A stretch of DNA of 64,000 nt from DAOUTY01 sp964453665 (GTDB lineage Bacteria; Chloroflexota; Dehalococcoidia; SZUA-161): positions 62,001 to 126,000 of the forward strand of contig CAYVQT010000001.1 of NCBI GenBank assembly GCA_964453665.1, written 5' to 3'. A program made the translations under genes and the position numbers. The notes under the pieces were generated by a model. That model was given only the letters and a program-made list of their open reading frames with translations. It searched no databases and was not told the origin of the DNA. Within the stretch, counting starts at the first letter, position 1; every line of letters begins with the position of its first letter. Below are positions 1 through 9,232 of this stretch, one piece after another.

Positions 1-1431
1 GGTGTAGTCCAGGGCTCCACAATAGTTTTTGGCAACTCACGGATTGCGGAGAAGTTTGGATACACTCAGGAAGAGGTGATCGGCAAGAGCATTGATAAAT
101 TCATTCCACCGCGCATTGTGGATGAATTGACCAAAGTCCATAAGAGGAGAAAGCGCGGCGAGGCCGTGCCGTCGCAGTATGAGACGGTTTTGCTAAAGAA
201 GGATGGGACAGAGTGTCCCGTCGAGCTTGGGGCAAAAGTCATAGAATACGCAGGTAAACCGGCGATGTCCGTGATTATCAGGGACATTACCGAGCGCAAG
301 CAGGCGGAGGAGGTTCTGCGGGAGAGCGAGGGACGCTACCGTCTGCTTGCCGAGAACGTGAGGGATGTTATCTGGACTATGGACATGAACTTGCAGCTTA
401 CTTATTTCAGTCCCTCTGTCACGCGTCTGCGAGGCTACAGCGTTGAGGAAGCGATGGCGCTAAGTCTGGAAGAAACCCTGACTCCCGCTTCTTATGAAGT
501 GGCTCTGAAAACCTTTGCCGAAGAAAAGGCCAAAATTGAAGCGGGGCAAAGGGACCTTCTCACGCCGGTGACGCTAGAGCTGGAACATAGATGCAAGGAT
601 GGCTCCACAGTCTGGACCGAGGCCATGATTAATGGCCTGCCTGACTCAGATGGCAGACTTGTGGGGATTCTGGGGATCACACGCGACATCACCGAGCGCA
701 AGCAGGTAGAGGAAGAGAAACAGAGGATAGAGGGGCAGCTTCAAATCACGGGGCGTTTGGCTGCTGTGGGCGAGCTGGTAGCAGGCGTCGCCCACGAACT
801 GAACAATCCCCTGGCCGCCATCCAGGCCTATGCCGAACTCCTGCAGGAAAGGGACGACCTCGATGAGACCGCGAAGGCCGATGTGGTAACTATTCATAGC
901 CAGGCGCAACGCGCTTCGAAGGTCACAGGTAACCTGCTCGCCTTCGCCCGCCAGACAAAACCCGAGAAACGTCCTGTCTCCATTAACGAGGTCGTCGAGA
1001 AAAGCCTGGAGCTTCACGCTTACCGGATGAGAGTCAACAACATAGAGGTAACGACGGAACTGGAGCCTGATCTTCCGAAGGTCATGGCCGATTTCAACCA
1101 GATGCAACAGATTTTTATGAACTTGGTAACCAATGCGGAGCAGTCTATGACAGAGGCTCACGGCAGGGGTAAGCTCGTTGTCAAGACGAGAAAGCTGGGC
1201 GACATAATCCAGGCAGAAGTTACCGACGACGGTCCTGGCATCCCGGAGGAGAACCTGAAGAGACTATTCGACCCGTTCTTCACCACAAAAGAAGTGGGCA
1301 AGGGTACAGGACTCGGTCTCAGCATCTGCTATGGTATTGTGCAGGAGCACGGCGGCAGCCTGTATGCCAAGAGCAAACCAGGCAAGGGAGCATCCTTTGT
1401 GGTAGAGATACCCTTAATCTCCAAAGACTGA
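1..1431 (+). CDS. PAS-PAS sensor histidine kinase, 5' end outside window
   Basis: The reading frame is open from base 1, so the gene starts to the left; 476 residues are visible. A PAS domain fills about the first 100 visible residues and ends in the usual DITERK linker. A second PAS (about 108-235) follows. Next comes a HisKA dimerisation helix with the phospho-acceptor in AHELNNPL (His at visible residue 265). The HATPase domain has its N box near NLVTNAEQSM, and its G boxes are DDGPGIPEENL and GKGTGLGLSICYG. No membrane segment is seen in the visible part, so this looks like a cytoplasmic kinase. The first PAS closely resembles the one in the kinase at 37390, and the kinase core resembles the one at 39198. 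The cognate response regulator is not visible here. Confidence 0.9.
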   Translation, partial: GVVQGSTIVFGNSRIAEKFGYTQEEVIGKSIDKFIPPRIVDELTKVHKRRKRGEAVPSQYETVLLKKDGTECPVELGAKVIEYAGKPAMSVIIRDITERKQAEEVLRESEGRYRLLAENVRDVIWTMDMNLQLTYFSPSVTRLRGYSVEEAMALSLEETLTPASYEVALKTFAEEKAKIEAGQRDLLTPVTLELEHRCKDGSTVWTEAMINGLPDSDGRLVGILGITRDITERKQVEEEKQRIEGQLQITGRLAAVGELVAGVAHELNNPLAAIQAYAELLQERDDLDETAKADVVTIHSQAQRASKVTGNLLAFARQTKPEKRPVSINEVVEKSLELHAYRMRVNNIEVTTELEPDLPKVMADFNQMQQIFMNLVTNAEQSMTEAHGRGKLVVKTRKLGDIIQAEVTDDGPGIPEENLKRLFDPFFTTKEVGKGTGLGLSICYGIVQEHGGSLYAKSKPGKGASFVVEIPLISKD

Positions 1432-1532
1432 GCTATCTCTGAGCAGTCTGACTGACCATCGGCACCGATATCCGCCGCCCTCCCTGCGCAGTTCTCACCA
1501 CCGATTCAGGTATGGCAGTGAGAGTAGTATAG

Positions 1533-3227
1533 CTAAACTCCTTCTTCTCTGAGAGTGTTAACGATATAAAGAATCTCCTGGGTGGTCAGGCCAAAGCGAT
1601 GCAGCGTATGACGGATAATCTCCAGTCCAGCCTCCAGCTCCGGGCGCACCAGCTCGGCCACTCCAAGCTTTCGAAGCATCTCGGCATCCTCATCACCTTG
1701 AATCCGAGCCACCACATCGAGCCTGGGATTGATACGGCGAGCGTTCTCCACTGCCAGCCTGGTGGCAATCGGATCGGGGAAAGTAACCACTAAAACCCTG
1801 GCCTTACCAAGTTCGGCCTGAGCCAGAATCTCAGGATTACTCGCATCCCCATAGACGCATGGAATCTCTCTTTCCCGCGCCGCGTCAATGACCCTGGGGT
1901 CGATGTCAATCACAAGGTAGGAAAATTTCCTCCGCTCGAGCACCCGCCCCAGATTCTTGGCTACCCGGCCATAACCGCAGATAACCACATGATTTGTAAT
2001 CTGCTTTCCTTCATCCAGGGTTCCCGGATCAAGCCTCGAGGAAAAGAACTTCGCCATCCTCTCCTTCTGTATCATCCAATGATAGAGCCCTGAGTTCAAC
2101 CCCATGGCGAAAGGAGTGAGCAACATAGTGATAACCGCGGCGGTAATAGTCAAGGAATAAAGGTCGTTGGAGATAATGTCCAGTTCGAGCGCGAGGGCGG
2201 CCAGTACGAAGCTGAACTCACCTATCTGGAAGAGGCCGCTGCCCACAAACAGCGTGGTCTTATCGCTATACCCAAATACCTTGGGAACAAGAGAGGTGAT
2301 AACGAACTTGCCCAGCACGATGGCTACAACAACGACAACAACCTCCCCCGGATGCGCTGCTACAAAGCTGGGATCAATAAGCATTCCCAGAGAGACAAAG
2401 AACAGGACAGCGAATATATCCCTGAGCGGTCTGATGTCGGCCATAGCCTGATGGGCATACTCAGATTCGCTGACCAGTAGGCCAGCCAAGAAGGCACCAA
2501 GGGCAAATGAAAGCCCGACATAATATGCACCGAATGCTGCCCCCAGGCAGAGGCACACTACCGTAAGGAGGAAAAGCTCCCGGGCCCGTACCTCCGCTAC
2601 TCTCTTCATAAGCCAGGGAAGCCCCCAGAAACCCAGGACGATAATAGCACCGAGGAACAGAATCGCTTTAAGGATAGCCCATCCCAAAGATCCCAGGAGC
2701 GCCATCCCCGACTCACCCAGAGACGGGAGAATGACCATCATAGGGACTACGCTGAGGTCCTGCACAAGGAGAATGCCAATCATCACCCGCCCGTGGGGGC
2801 TTCCCAACTCGCCCCGATCCATGAGAGTCTTCAGTACAATGATGGTGCTGCTCAGGGAAATAAAGAACCCGAACAGGATTGCCTCCCGAATCGGCCAGCC
2901 CAGGAGCCAACCCACTATTATCCCCAGTGCCACAGTGGCTACAATCTGGGCAGCTCCACCAAATACGGCAACGTTACCTACCTTCCTCAGCGTTTTAAGC
3001 GAGAACTCTATACCCAGGGTAAACATCAATAGGGCGACCCCGATGGTGGCCAGGGTTTCAACCTCTGCTACGTCACGAACCAAACCCAGCCCATAAGGCC
3101 CGATTACAATCCCACTAATGAGGTAACCAAGGACAACTGGCAGCCGTATCAGGCGCACCGCCATACCGCCAATGAGAGCGATACCCAGGACGATTGCCAT
3201 GCTCGTCAGCAGGCTTAGCTCCTCCAT
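1533..3227 (-). CDS. Kef-type cation:proton antiporter with TrkA-N domain
   Basis: The protein has 564 residues. The first ~380 are a run of hydrophobic helices typical of CPA2-family monovalent cation:proton antiporters (Kef/YbaL type). The C-terminal ~412-530 region is a Rossmann TrkA-N (RCK) domain that opens with the nucleotide-binding glycines in VVICGYGRVAKN and ends with a short tail. By family knowledge it exchanges K+ or Na+ for H+ across the cytoplasmic membrane, gated by NAD(H) or a similar nucleotide. The ATG is preceded by AGGGAGG on the coding strand. It stands alone, convergent with the kinase at the left edge. Ion specificity cannot be read from the sequence. Confidence 0.9.
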   Translation of the reverse strand: MEELSLLTSMAIVLGIALIGGMAVRLIRLPVVLGYLISGIVIGPYGLGLVRDVAEVETLATIGVALLMFTLGIEFSLKTLRKVGNVAVFGGAAQIVATVALGIIVGWLLGWPIREAILFGFFISLSSTIIVLKTLMDRGELGSPHGRVMIGILLVQDLSVVPMMVILPSLGESGMALLGSLGWAILKAILFLGAIIVLGFWGLPWLMKRVAEVRARELFLLTVVCLCLGAAFGAYYVGLSFALGAFLAGLLVSESEYAHQAMADIRPLRDIFAVLFFVSLGMLIDPSFVAAHPGEVVVVVVAIVLGKFVITSLVPKVFGYSDKTTLFVGSGLFQIGEFSFVLAALALELDIISNDLYSLTITAAVITMLLTPFAMGLNSGLYHWMIQKERMAKFFSSRLDPGTLDEGKQITNHVVICGYGRVAKNLGRVLERRKFSYLVIDIDPRVIDAAREREIPCVYGDASNPEILAQAELGKARVLVVTFPDPIATRLAVENARRINPRLDVVARIQGDEDAEMLRKLGVAELVRPELEAGLEIIRHTLHRFGLTTQEILYIVNTLREEGV

Positions 3228-3350
3228 ACCCTCCCTTTCCGATGTTGGGAATCTCGCAGATAGCTACTTAACTACGGGAAGAACGGCACACAGCATTGAT
3301 TGCACAGTGCCGGAGGTCGCTTAACAGTTTTAGGCTGCGCGGAATTGAAC

Positions 3351-5084
3351 TCATGACGAGGGGAGAAAATCAATAATGTTGAGCCGCAGCAGTCGTTTCC
3401 CACTCCAGTTCTCTTCCTCAAGGATATAGACAACGTCGAGGTGGGAAGATAGCTTTCGGTCGGCCAGGTTGAAGGCGATGGCATCCCAGATAATACTATC
3501 GTCCCGCAGCTTGAGCTTCAAGTGATCCCCACCTGTGCCGACCGTACGCGATTCCAGCAGCTTCACATTTCTGCTGAGAAAGGTAGGGATCCGATTGGCC
3601 TTGCCGAAAGGCGCCAGCCCGCTTATCAGCTTGTAGGTCTTTCCACTCAACGTAGACAGAGGAACCTCAGCATCAATATCTATCGCAGGACGGAGATCGA
3701 CTCCGGCAAGCTCCCGCTTTGCTATTTCCAGAAGACGCAACCGAAGCTGGTCTACATTGGCGAGGGGCGTAATGAAGCCAGCCGCCTGGCGATGTCCACC
3801 AAACCGCGAGAGCAAGTCCCGACACTCGGTCAGGGCTGAAAGCATGTCAAATTCGGGGATGCTGCGCCCGCTACCTCTGGCTTTTTCTCCGTCCAACTGG
3901 AGCACTATAGTCGGTCGATAAAATTCATCTGCCAGCTTTCCGGCAACTACTCCCACTATCCCGGGAGGGTAAACGGTACCGCCAACCATAAGCAGCGGTA
4001 GATCAATGCCCTCCTGGAGCAGCTTTTCCTTCGCGCTGGCAAGGACTTCGCCGGTCAACCTCTGGCGCTCGCTGTTGCTGGATTCGAGAGAAGCCGCGAG
4101 TTTACGAGCTTCCGCGCGAGAAGACGAGAGCAGCAACTCGTAGCTGGTGACTGCATGATCCATCCTTCCACTGGCATTCAGCCTGGGCCCCAACGCATAT
4201 GCGATACTTTCCTCATCGAGCTCACCCATCTGCAACCCCGCACAGCGCACCAGCTCTTGCAGGCCAATCCTCTGGCTTTGGTTGAGAACCTCAAGTCCAC
4301 GTTTTACAAGATGTCGGTTCTCGCCGACTAATGGCACGAGGTCCGCAACAGTGCCTAGAGCAACCAGGTCGAGGGAATCACCCCAATCACCATCTCTCTG
4401 AGTTGCCCCGAAAAGCGCCTGTAGAAGCTTCAGTGCTACCCCCACCCCAGCCAATTCGTAAAACGGGTAGCTTGAATCAGGCAGCTTAGGGTTGATAGTC
4501 GCCAGGGCAGGGGGAACGAACTCGTGGGCCTCGTGATGGTCTGTTATAATAATGTCCAGTCCCTGCTTTTGCGCCTGTTCCACTTCGTCGAATCCACTGA
4601 TGCCGCAATCGACCGTCACTACCAGGCTAACGCCCTGTTCTCTCAGGCCCTTAAGGGCGTCGTGGTTCAACCCGTGACCTTCATCAAGGCGATGGGGAAT
4701 GTAATGAATAACCCTCCCCCCCAACCGTGAAATCCCCTCCACCAGTAAAACTGTACCGGTAATACCATCGGCGTCGAAGTCGCCATATACTGTGATGAGT
4801 TCATCTCCAAGCAGGGCGCGTATAATCCTGGTCACAGCTTTGTCTATGTCGGGGAGGAGGAAGGGCACATGCGCCAGCCTCTCGTCGGCAGACAGGAATG
4901 CACCGTACTCAGCAGGGTTTTCGATACCTCGATTGTGGAGTAATTGAACGAGCAGTGGGATTATATCCGGCTGTTTGGCCGAGCGGCCACCTTCTCGAAA
5001 TAGGGACAATGATTCATGGCGAAGCCTCTGCTCCAATACGTCAACTGGAAGCGGGGAGCGGATTTGCCATCTCAGCTGCGTCAA
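3351..5084 (-). CDS. recJ: Single-stranded-DNA-specific exonuclease RecJ
   Basis: The protein has 577 residues, normal for RecJ. DHH-family motif I is GDFDADGITG (residues 101-110), motif III is TDHHEA (DHH at 182-184), and the DHHA1 motif GGHRQAAGF lies near 460. An OB-fold-like C-terminus follows. RecJ degrades single-stranded DNA 5' to 3' in recombination and mismatch repair. The likely start is TTG at 5084 with GGAG about seven bases upstream; no ATG fits the N-terminus better. It is on the same strand as the dnaK operon but is separated from it by a terminator. Confidence 0.93.
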   Translation of the reverse strand: MTQLRWQIRSPLPVDVLEQRLRHESLSLFREGGRSAKQPDIIPLLVQLLHNRGIENPAEYGAFLSADERLAHVPFLLPDIDKAVTRIIRALLGDELITVYGDFDADGITGTVLLVEGISRLGGRVIHYIPHRLDEGHGLNHDALKGLREQGVSLVVTVDCGISGFDEVEQAQKQGLDIIITDHHEAHEFVPPALATINPKLPDSSYPFYELAGVGVALKLLQALFGATQRDGDWGDSLDLVALGTVADLVPLVGENRHLVKRGLEVLNQSQRIGLQELVRCAGLQMGELDEESIAYALGPRLNASGRMDHAVTSYELLLSSSRAEARKLAASLESSNSERQRLTGEVLASAKEKLLQEGIDLPLLMVGGTVYPPGIVGVVAGKLADEFYRPTIVLQLDGEKARGSGRSIPEFDMLSALTECRDLLSRFGGHRQAAGFITPLANVDQLRLRLLEIAKRELAGVDLRPAIDIDAEVPLSTLSGKTYKLISGLAPFGKANRIPTFLSRNVKLLESRTVGTGGDHLKLKLRDDSIIWDAIAFNLADRKLSSHLDVVYILEEENWSGKRLLRLNIIDFLPSS

Positions 5085-5222
5085 ATTCTACTCCTCAAAG
5101 TTGGCGGCAAACTATATCTCGAACAAAGGCCAGTTCCATTTCCAGCCTGGGTATCATAAGAGTGTACACCCCTTTCGGGCACCGGTCAAACCTCACTTCA
5201 GGCATCTCGCAATATGCAATAA

Positions 5223-5251
5223 AAATAAGGCGGGAGTTGCCCGCCTTATTT
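5223..5251 (-). terminator. Intrinsic terminator after dnaK
   Basis: A perfect 12-bp stem (AAATAAGGCGGG with CCCGCCTTATTT, loop of five) is followed on the minus strand by a T-rich run. It lies between the dnaK stop and the recJ start and closes the hrcA-grpE-dnaK transcript. Confidence 0.85.
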
Positions 5252-5308
5252 ACCCGGTTATATAAAATCAGGCAGCCAGCGCGCTGACCTGAACACACTG
5301 CGCCTCAG

Positions 5309-7225
5309 CTATACTTCACGGAATTCACCCTCTACAGTCCCTTCATCGCCCTTGCCAGGCTCCTCAGCGCCCGTTTCTTCACCACCGGGAGGCGGTGGGG
5401 CTCCTGCCTGGCCTGCCTGGCCTGCCTGGCCGTAGACGGCTGCGCCTACCTTCTGTAACACCTCGGAAAGCTCCTGGGCAGAGCGATTGATCTGCTCAAC
5501 ATCACTTCCAGACAGTGCCGACTTCACCGCCGCTATCTTGCCATCAAGCTCCTCCTTCAGGTCAGAGGGCACCTTATCACCCTGCTCTCTCAGAGTCCTC
5601 TCCGCTGTATAGGCCAGATTATCAGCCATATTGCGGGCTTCAATCTCCTCACGCTTCTTGGTATCCTCGGCAGCATGAGCCTCGGCCTCGTGCTGCAAGC
5701 GCTCTATCTCTTCTTTACTCAGGCCGCTGGATGCGGTGATTGTTATTTTCTGCTCCCTGCCCGTACCCTTATCATGGGCCCTGACACTGAGAATACCGTT
5801 GGCATCGATATCAAAGGTAACCTCGATCTGAGGCATCCCGCGAGGAGCGGGAAGGATGCCATCGAGCATGAAACGCCCCAGCGTCCTGTTATCGGCAGCC
5901 ATGGGACGCTCACCCTGAAGCACATGGATCTCCACGCTGGGCTGGTTGTCAGCGGCCGTACTGAATATCTGGCTCTTCGACGTCGGTATAGTAGTATTGC
6001 GAGAGATAAGGGAAGTCATCACCCCGCCCAGAGTCTCGATGCCCAGCGTAAGGGGAGTGATATCGAGCAGCAGCACGTCCCTGACGTCACCCTTGAGCAC
6101 CCCTGCCTGAATAGCGGCCCCAATGCCAACCACCTCGTCCGGGTTAACGCCCTTGTGCGGCTCCTTGCCGAAAAGCTCTTTAACCTTCTCCTGCACCAAA
6201 GGCATCCTGGTCTGGCCACCGACGAGGATAACCTCATCTACCTGGCCGGCGGCAACGCCTGCGTCGGACAGCGCCTGCCGGCAAGGCTCGACGGTCTTCT
6301 CCACCAGGTCCGTCACCAATTGCTCCAGCTTAGCCCTTGTCAAGGTAATATTCAGATGCTTGGGGCCCGAGGCGTCGGCTGTGATGAAAGGAAGGTTGAT
6401 ATCGGTCTGCAACACGGTGGAGAGCTCGCACTTGGCCTTTTCCGCCGCCTCCTTCAGCCGTTGCAGAGCCATCTTATCCTGCCTGAGATCGATCCCCTGG
6501 TCCCGTTTATATTCATCACACAGCCAATCCATTACTCGCTGGTCCAAGTCATCACCGCCCAGATGCGTGTCACCATTGGTCGATTTGACTTGAAAAGTCC
6601 CCTCACCCAGCTCCAAGATGGATATATCAAAGGTACCGCCCCCGAGGTCGTAAACAGCGATAGTCTCGTCTTTTTTCTTATCCAGTCCATAGGCCAGGGA
6701 AGCAGCGGTGGGCTCATTGACGATGCGCAGTACGTCCAGCCCGGCGATTTTGCCGGCATCCTTGGTCGCCTGCCGCTGACTGTCGTTGAAGTAGGCAGGA
6801 ACCGTTATCACCGCCTCCGTAACCTTCTCTCCCAGATAGGCCTCGGCATCCGCCCTCATCTTCTGCAGGATCATCGCCGAAATCTCCGGCGGACTGTATT
6901 CCTTGTCGCCCATTTTGACCTTGACATCGCCATTAGGGGCTTCGCTCAATTTAAAAGGCACCAACTTCTGGTCGGCCTGCACCGTCGCTTCATTGAACTT
7001 GCGCCCCATAAACCGCTTGATGCTGAAGATGGTGTTCTCCGGGTTAGTAACCGCCTGGCGCTTGGCAACCTGCCCCACCATCCGCTCTCCAGTCTTGCTA
7101 ACCGCCACCACGGACGGAATCACCCGCCCTCCCTCCTGGCTCGGAATCACCACCGGCTCACCAGCCTCCATAACGGCTACGCAGCTATTGGTCGTGCCCA
7201 GATCGATACCGATTACCTTACTCAT
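5309..7225 (-). CDS. dnaK: Molecular chaperone DnaK (Hsp70)
   Basis: The protein has 638 residues and the full Hsp70 layout. The N-terminal ATPase (about 1-385) begins with IGIDLGTTNSCVAV and includes the phosphate motif YDLGGGTFD and the VGGQTRMP motif. A substrate-binding domain and helical lid follow. The acidic tail contains three GQA units in a row, encoded by a tandem 9-bp DNA repeat near 5404-5432. It folds and refolds client proteins with GrpE and a J-protein. It is the last gene of the hrcA-grpE-dnaK operon, 27 bp after grpE. No dnaJ follows; the next gene is recJ beyond a terminator. Confidence 0.98.
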   Translation of the reverse strand: MSKVIGIDLGTTNSCVAVMEAGEPVVIPSQEGGRVIPSVVAVSKTGERMVGQVAKRQAVTNPENTIFSIKRFMGRKFNEATVQADQKLVPFKLSEAPNGDVKVKMGDKEYSPPEISAMILQKMRADAEAYLGEKVTEAVITVPAYFNDSQRQATKDAGKIAGLDVLRIVNEPTAASLAYGLDKKKDETIAVYDLGGGTFDISILELGEGTFQVKSTNGDTHLGGDDLDQRVMDWLCDEYKRDQGIDLRQDKMALQRLKEAAEKAKCELSTVLQTDINLPFITADASGPKHLNITLTRAKLEQLVTDLVEKTVEPCRQALSDAGVAAGQVDEVILVGGQTRMPLVQEKVKELFGKEPHKGVNPDEVVGIGAAIQAGVLKGDVRDVLLLDITPLTLGIETLGGVMTSLISRNTTIPTSKSQIFSTAADNQPSVEIHVLQGERPMAADNRTLGRFMLDGILPAPRGMPQIEVTFDIDANGILSVRAHDKGTGREQKITITASSGLSKEEIERLQHEAEAHAAEDTKKREEIEARNMADNLAYTAERTLREQGDKVPSDLKEELDGKIAAVKSALSGSDVEQINRSAQELSEVLQKVGAAVYGQAGQAGQAGAPPPPGGEETGAEEPGKGDEGTVEGEFREV

Positions 7226-7252
7226 ATTCTACCTCCACGGAATTATCTTGAT

Positions 7253-7825
7253 TTATTCTTGGCCCTCCACAGATTCAGAGCTCTCCCGCCCTACCTTGAC
7301 CATGGAAGGCCGCAGCAGGCGATCACGAAGCATATAGCCTTTCTGTATTTCTTCACAAACCTTGCCTTCCTCACCCTCCACGCACATCACAGCCTGGTGG
7401 ATATTGGGGTCAAACGCCCCGCCTTCAGCCTCGATCTCCGACAGCCCCTTATCCTCGAGAACTGCTCTCATTTTGCGATAGATGAGCCTTATACCCTCGA
7501 CCCAAGCAGGCCCATCGAAATCATCTGAAGCGTTATCCAGAGCTCTCTCAAAGTCATCCAAGACCGGAAGCAGGTCCTTGATGAGACTGGCATTAGCGTA
7601 ACTAGCCATCTCAGCGCGTTCCTGCTCGCTTCGTCTCTTATAATTTACGAAATCCGCCTCCGCTCGCTGCCAGTTGGCAAGGTACTTCTCCGCCTGCTCC
7701 CTCGCCTCTTCAAGCTCCCTCTTAATCGATTCTATGCCCTCAGCCTTCTCAACCTCCTCCTCCTTCATTTCTTCCTGCGCTGCATCTTCTTTATCCGGCG
7801 AGAAGTCCTTCCTTCCTCTGGTCAA
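7253..7825 (-). CDS. grpE: Nucleotide exchange factor GrpE
   Basis: The protein has 190 residues. It has an acidic N-terminus, a long coiled coil (about 25-85, including LANWQRAEADFVNYKRR), and the C-terminal beta domain with GAFDPNIHQAV and GYMLRDRLLRPSMVKV, which are GrpE signatures. It exchanges ADP for ATP on DnaK. It sits between hrcA and dnaK on one transcript and is presumably repressed by HrcA through the CIRCE site upstream of hrcA. Confidence 0.96.
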   Translation of the reverse strand: MTRGRKDFSPDKEDAAQEEMKEEEVEKAEGIESIKRELEEAREQAEKYLANWQRAEADFVNYKRRSEQERAEMASYANASLIKDLLPVLDDFERALDNASDDFDGPAWVEGIRLIYRKMRAVLEDKGLSEIEAEGGAFDPNIHQAVMCVEGEEGKVCEEIQKGYMLRDRLLRPSMVKVGRESSESVEGQE

Positions 7826-7875
7826 ACTACATCACCCCTCTCCAATCACCAAATGGCAATTATAAAAGCCGCCTG

Positions 7876-8889
7876 CTATCCGTACAGATCACCCACCATC
7901 TCACTCATTACTGATGACAAGAAACAGACGGTAGGAATAGCACGACTGTACTGCATTCTAGTCGGCCCCATGACGCCGATGGCCCCACCGACTTCCCCGG
8001 GAATACCATATCTGGTAATGATCACACTACAGTCACGCATCACATCAGGTTTGTTCTCCCTCCCTATGACCACTCGAACCCCTTCTCCTGTCAGTACCTG
8101 TGGCAGTAGTGACTTGAGCAGTCTCTTCTCCTCGAAAAATTCGACAATCGCAGCTAATTTGCTGCTATAAGCAAACTCGGGCTGGTTCAGCATGTGTCGT
8201 AAACCATCGACCCAGGGGTCTTCATAAGCCTCCTCTTCCTCAGCCTGCATTATCTGCGCTACAGCTCTGGCCACCTGCTCCTCCAGACGAGATAGTTCCA
8301 GGTTCCTGCCGGCTATCTCAGAGCCGGTCAGCCCGGTACAAGCAGAGTTGAGTCTCCGGGCCACAACACTGAGCTCTTCCTGAGTAGCGGCCTCCTCCAG
8401 GGCCAGCACCTGCTGCTTTAACCTGGCTTCCCTGAGCACCAATACAAGCAGTGCCAGAAACTCATGAAGAGAGATAAGTTCCATATGCTTGAGTCGGTAT
8501 TCATAGGGCTTGGGCAGAGTGACTATAGCTACATTATGAACCGCGCGTGATAATATGGCAGCAGCAAGACGAATCCACTCCTCAATCTCACCCTCTACCT
8601 GGTGAAACTGGTGTCTTATCAGGCGCTGTTCGACCAGAGAAAGTTGAACATCACCCATCATTGATTCGATATAGTGGCGATACCCTTTATCCGTAGGGAT
8701 ACGACCCGCTGAAGTATGAGGTTGAGTGAGATAACCTTCTTCCTCCAGTTCCATCATCTCATTGCGGATCGTAGCCGGACTGACCCCAAGACCCTTGCGA
8801 GCAACAGCCTCCGAACTGACAGGCAATCCCGCTGAGATATAGTCACTGACAACAATCTTGAGAATACGCTCTCTTCTCTGAGTGAGCAT
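7876..8889 (-). CDS. hrcA: Heat-inducible transcription repressor HrcA
   Basis: The protein has 337 residues from the chosen ATG at 8889. The frame continues upstream to a TTG at 8907, but the Shine-Dalgarno GGGAGGA lies inside that extension, so the ATG is preferred. The N-terminal winged helix contains SEAVARKGLGVSPATIRNEM and TSAGRIPTDKGYRHY, which are HrcA hallmarks. GAF-like and dimerisation regions follow. HrcA binds CIRCE elements and represses chaperone genes until heat or unfolded protein withdraws it. It is the first gene of hrcA-grpE-dnaK and is autoregulated through the CIRCE site 20 bp upstream of its start. Confidence 0.96.
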   Translation of the reverse strand: MLTQRRERILKIVVSDYISAGLPVSSEAVARKGLGVSPATIRNEMMELEEEGYLTQPHTSAGRIPTDKGYRHYIESMMGDVQLSLVEQRLIRHQFHQVEGEIEEWIRLAAAILSRAVHNVAIVTLPKPYEYRLKHMELISLHEFLALLVLVLREARLKQQVLALEEAATQEELSVVARRLNSACTGLTGSEIAGRNLELSRLEEQVARAVAQIMQAEEEEAYEDPWVDGLRHMLNQPEFAYSSKLAAIVEFFEEKRLLKSLLPQVLTGEGVRVVIGRENKPDVMRDCSVIITRYGIPGEVGGAIGVMGPTRMQYSRAIPTVCFLSSVMSEMVGDLYG

Positions 8890-8908
8890 ATGTCCTCCCA
8901 CTCTCAAA

Positions 8909-8935
8909 TTAGCACTCTCAAGCCAAGAGTGCTAA
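8909..8935. promoter_or_regulatory. CIRCE operator
   Basis: A perfect 9-9-9 CIRCE is present: TTAGCACTC, nine bases, GAGTGCTAA. It lies between the hrcA promoter and the hrcA start codon, where HrcA binding would block transcription of hrcA-grpE-dnaK. Confidence 0.97.
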
Positions 8936-8945
8936 CACATAACTA

Positions 8946-8975
8946 ACTCTATCACCACATACTCAGTTTTGTCAA
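8946..8975 (-). promoter_or_regulatory. Promoter of hrcA-grpE-dnaK
   Basis: On the minus strand TTGACA (8975-8970) is followed after 18 bp by TAGAGT (8951-8946). Transcription would begin just upstream of or within CIRCE, consistent with repression by HrcA. Confidence 0.7.
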
Positions 8976-9170
8976 GACGCTTTCTTAATTCCCATTACGG
9001 TTATTTATCATCTCAATCCTCTATTCGATTACAATCGCAGAAATTCCAACGACTTTGGCACAGGCCAGTAAAGCTTGTATCCGCTCCCCTGCAATTATAC
9101 CCATATGATATTAAGAATCGATAGAGTATTCAGAAGTAGAACTCGGCAGAGGCTTACAACCAGATTACAA

Positions 9171-9199
9171 TTGACCTTAAGTAGCAAGTTTGCTATACT
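9171..9199 (+). promoter_or_regulatory. Promoter of fabH-like gene
   Basis: TTGACC (9171-9176), a 17-bp spacer and TATACT (9194-9199). It lies about 34 bp before the TTG start at 9233. The divergent hrcA promoter lies in the same intergenic region; no other structure was seen between 8976 and 9170. Confidence 0.75.
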
Positions 9200-9232
9200 G
9201 CTCTTCGATTAGCTCTCAGGAAAGGGACCCCC

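Noticed and set aside
3272..3350. tRNA-like 3' end on the minus strand (GAGTTCAATTC)
   Set aside because: The flanking stem does not pair and no cloverleaf can be drawn.
3485..7225. A dnaJ gene between recJ and dnaK
   Set aside because: The gap of 224 bp holds only a terminator and no J-domain coding.
5675..7528. A 617-residue plus-strand frame opposite dnaK and grpE
   Set aside because: It is the antisense of two certain genes, has no ribosome site or domain, and is a by-product of GC-rich codon usage.
8890..8907. Upstream TTG start for hrcA
   Set aside because: The ribosome site lies inside this extension, so the ATG at 8889 is the sensible start.
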